From the NCBI RefSeq assembly GCF_039533965.1, contig NZ_BAAAUN010000001.1, positions 2,144,950 to 2,208,949 of the forward strand: a stretch of 64,000 nt of DNA, read 5' to 3'. The notes beneath the pieces were generated by a model, which ran no database searches, had not been told where the DNA came from, and saw nothing but the letters and a program-made list of their open reading frames with translations. The stretch is from Microbacterium luteolum (lineage in GTDB: Bacteria; Actinomycetota; Actinomycetes; Actinomycetales; Microbacteriaceae). Positions 63,068 to 64,000 of the stretch are shown here, one piece after another. Each line of letters starts with the position of its first letter. Within the stretch, counting starts at the first letter, position 1. The position numbers and the translations under genes are program-made.

Positions 63068-63966
63068 CCGCGTCGCCGTGGAATCGGCAGTTCGATCTGC
63101 AGACCTCAGCCGGCTCGATCCGCGTGCGCGAATGGGGCGACCCGGATGGGCCTCTCGTCGTTTTCCATCACGGGACGCCGAGCAGTTCGGTCGCGGTGCC
63201 CGGAGGGTGGATGGGGCCGACGGCCGCCGGGGTGAGGCTCTGCTCCTACGATCGACCCGGCTACGGCGGATCAGACAGCGTCCCGGGGCGCACCGTCGCC
63301 GATGCCGCTGAGTGGAGCAGGAGCATCGCCGACGTTTGCGGCGCGGAGCGGTTCGCGGTGAAGGGCACCTCGGGTGGAGGGCCGCACGCGGTTGCGACGG
63401 CAGCCCTCCTGCCGGAGAGGGTGAGCGCCCTGTGCGTCGACGTCGGTCTCGGCCCTGCCATGTTCGGGTTCGATGCGGCGACCGGGATGGTGGCCGAGAC
63501 CGTCGCCGAGATCGATGCCGCGCGCCGAGGCGAGATCGCGCTGTGGGCGCATCTGACCTCGCTCGGAGACGGCACGGACGCGCTGGCCGACTGGTTCGAA
63601 AGATTGCCGCCCAGCGATCGCGAAGTGCTCGGCCGTGATCAGGTGCAGCATGAGGAAGCCGTCGAGGCGACCGAATGGGCTGCACACGGCATCGACGGCT
63701 GGGTCGACGACGACCTCGCGCTGTTCGCCCGCCCCTGGGCGTTCGACCCCGCCGCCGTCCTGGCGCCCACCAGGCTCGTCTACGGCGGGGCCGATGTGCT
63801 CGTTCCCGTGTCGCACGGCGAGGCATGGCTCGCACTGCTCCCGCACGCCGAGCTGCAGATCGTGCCCGGTGGCGGCCACTGGCTGCGCGATCACGAGATC
63901 GAGGCGCTCCGCTGGTGCGCCTCCGCGATCACGCCGCCAGTCGCCCCACCGCTCTCGCGCGGATGA
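63064..63966 (+). CDS. Alpha/beta hydrolase, S33 peptidase-like
   Basis: 300 aa. The core fold is marked by VVFHHGTPSS (oxyanion region, about 33-42), SYDRPGYGGS, and nucleophile Ser103 in GTSGGGPHA; Asp in YGGADVLVP and His in GGGHWLRDHE complete a plausible triad. HG-TPSS and GGSD-like segments resemble proline iminopeptidase-type enzymes. ATG 63064 overlaps the M24 gene by four bases (ATGA). Its substrate may be peptide-derived given its neighbours. Confidence 0.88.
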   Translation: MTASPWNRQFDLQTSAGSIRVREWGDPDGPLVVFHHGTPSSSVAVPGGWMGPTAAGVRLCSYDRPGYGGSDSVPGRTVADAAEWSRSIADVCGAERFAVKGTSGGGPHAVATAALLPERVSALCVDVGLGPAMFGFDAATGMVAETVAEIDAARRGEIALWAHLTSLGDGTDALADWFERLPPSDREVLGRDQVQHEEAVEATEWAAHGIDGWVDDDLALFARPWAFDPAAVLAPTRLVYGGADVLVPVSHGEAWLALLPHAELQIVPGGGHWLRDHEIEALRWCASAITPPVAPPLSRG

Positions 63967-64000
63967 GCACCGCGGTGCCGTCGGAGTAGGCGACGGGGAG
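63929..64000 (-). CDS. Possible 3' end of a gene entering from the right edge
   Basis: On the minus strand an open frame of 23 codons ends in TGA at 63931-63929 and reads LPVAYSDGTAVLIRARAVGRLAA. It looks protein-like and overlaps the hydrolase 3' end by 38 bp, convergent. Too short to assign. Confidence 0.35.
   Translation of the reverse strand, partial: LPVAYSDGTAVLIRARAVGRLAA

Noticed and set aside
61769..63835. 688-codon minus-strand frame
   Set aside because: Shadow of the M24 and S33-like genes; low-complexity arginine-rich start.

Overview
The window looks like chromosome of a high-GC actinobacterium, most likely Microbacteriaceae (Microbacterium-like). This rests on very strong G/C third-position bias, many GTG starts and ATGA/GTGA stop-start overlaps, actinobacterial -10 boxes (TANNNT) only 6-8 nt before start codons, a DtxR/IdeR-type iron box, and the family content. 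The genus is an inference from composition and gene content. I see no rRNA, tRNA, CRISPR array, prophage or insertion sequence.

Layout. 1-5.4 kb: peptide/nickel-class ABC importer (two permeases, two ATPases, lipoprotein), divergent from a TetR regulator (5.5 kb) that is followed by an M20 amidohydrolase. 7.5-9.2 kb: a Cys-rich small protein, then a TetR/SDR pair around a 30-bp perfect palindrome. 9.3-24 kb: a molybdenum block holding moaA, modC-modB-modA with a molbindin-like regulator, moeB-moeA-moaC-moaD, moaE, mogA, a sulfite-oxidase-fold enzyme, fdhD and a YdeP/FdhF-like oxidoreductase; an SDR and a RibD-like reductase lie inside it. 24-25.3 kb: a small alarmone synthetase and two overlapping tiny genes. 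25.3-31 kb: a MacAB-like efflux operon with a lipoprotein, divergent from a two-component system. 31.4-44.1 kb: a potassium region with a KimA-like importer and kdpFABC-kdpDE preceded by a 27-residue membrane peptide; between them are a ThuA-like gene, a broken ArsB-like gene and a broken small gene. 44-46.8 kb: TspO-related membrane protein, TetR regulator and a repressed alpha/beta hydrolase. 46.9-52 kb: ferric-siderophore uptake operon. 52.5-57.6 kb: HTH protein, cold-shock protein, large LuxR-type ATPase regulator coupled to a small protein, SRPBCC protein. 57.7-64 kb: PucR-type regulator, amidohydrolase and POT-like transporter, divergent from an M24-fold protein and an alpha/beta hydrolase, probably a peptide-scavenging cluster.

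How the parts fit. The Mo block imports molybdate, builds the cofactor and supplies at least two Mo enzymes in the same block, with FdhD for sulfuration. The two potassium importers carry the same tandem 11-bp direct repeats upstream, which suggests one OmpR-family regulator (KdpE is the obvious candidate) controls both. The iron operon sits behind a DtxR-type box.

Most unusual features. Two families of short repeats occur both between and inside genes. One lies in frame in fdhD. Another lies twice in kdpB, in the same frame, encoding the same 11 residues each time. Other points are the kdp leader micropeptide, a recurrent leaderless promoter layout, an operator exactly filling a promoter spacer, and an M24-fold protein that lacks metal-ligand residues.
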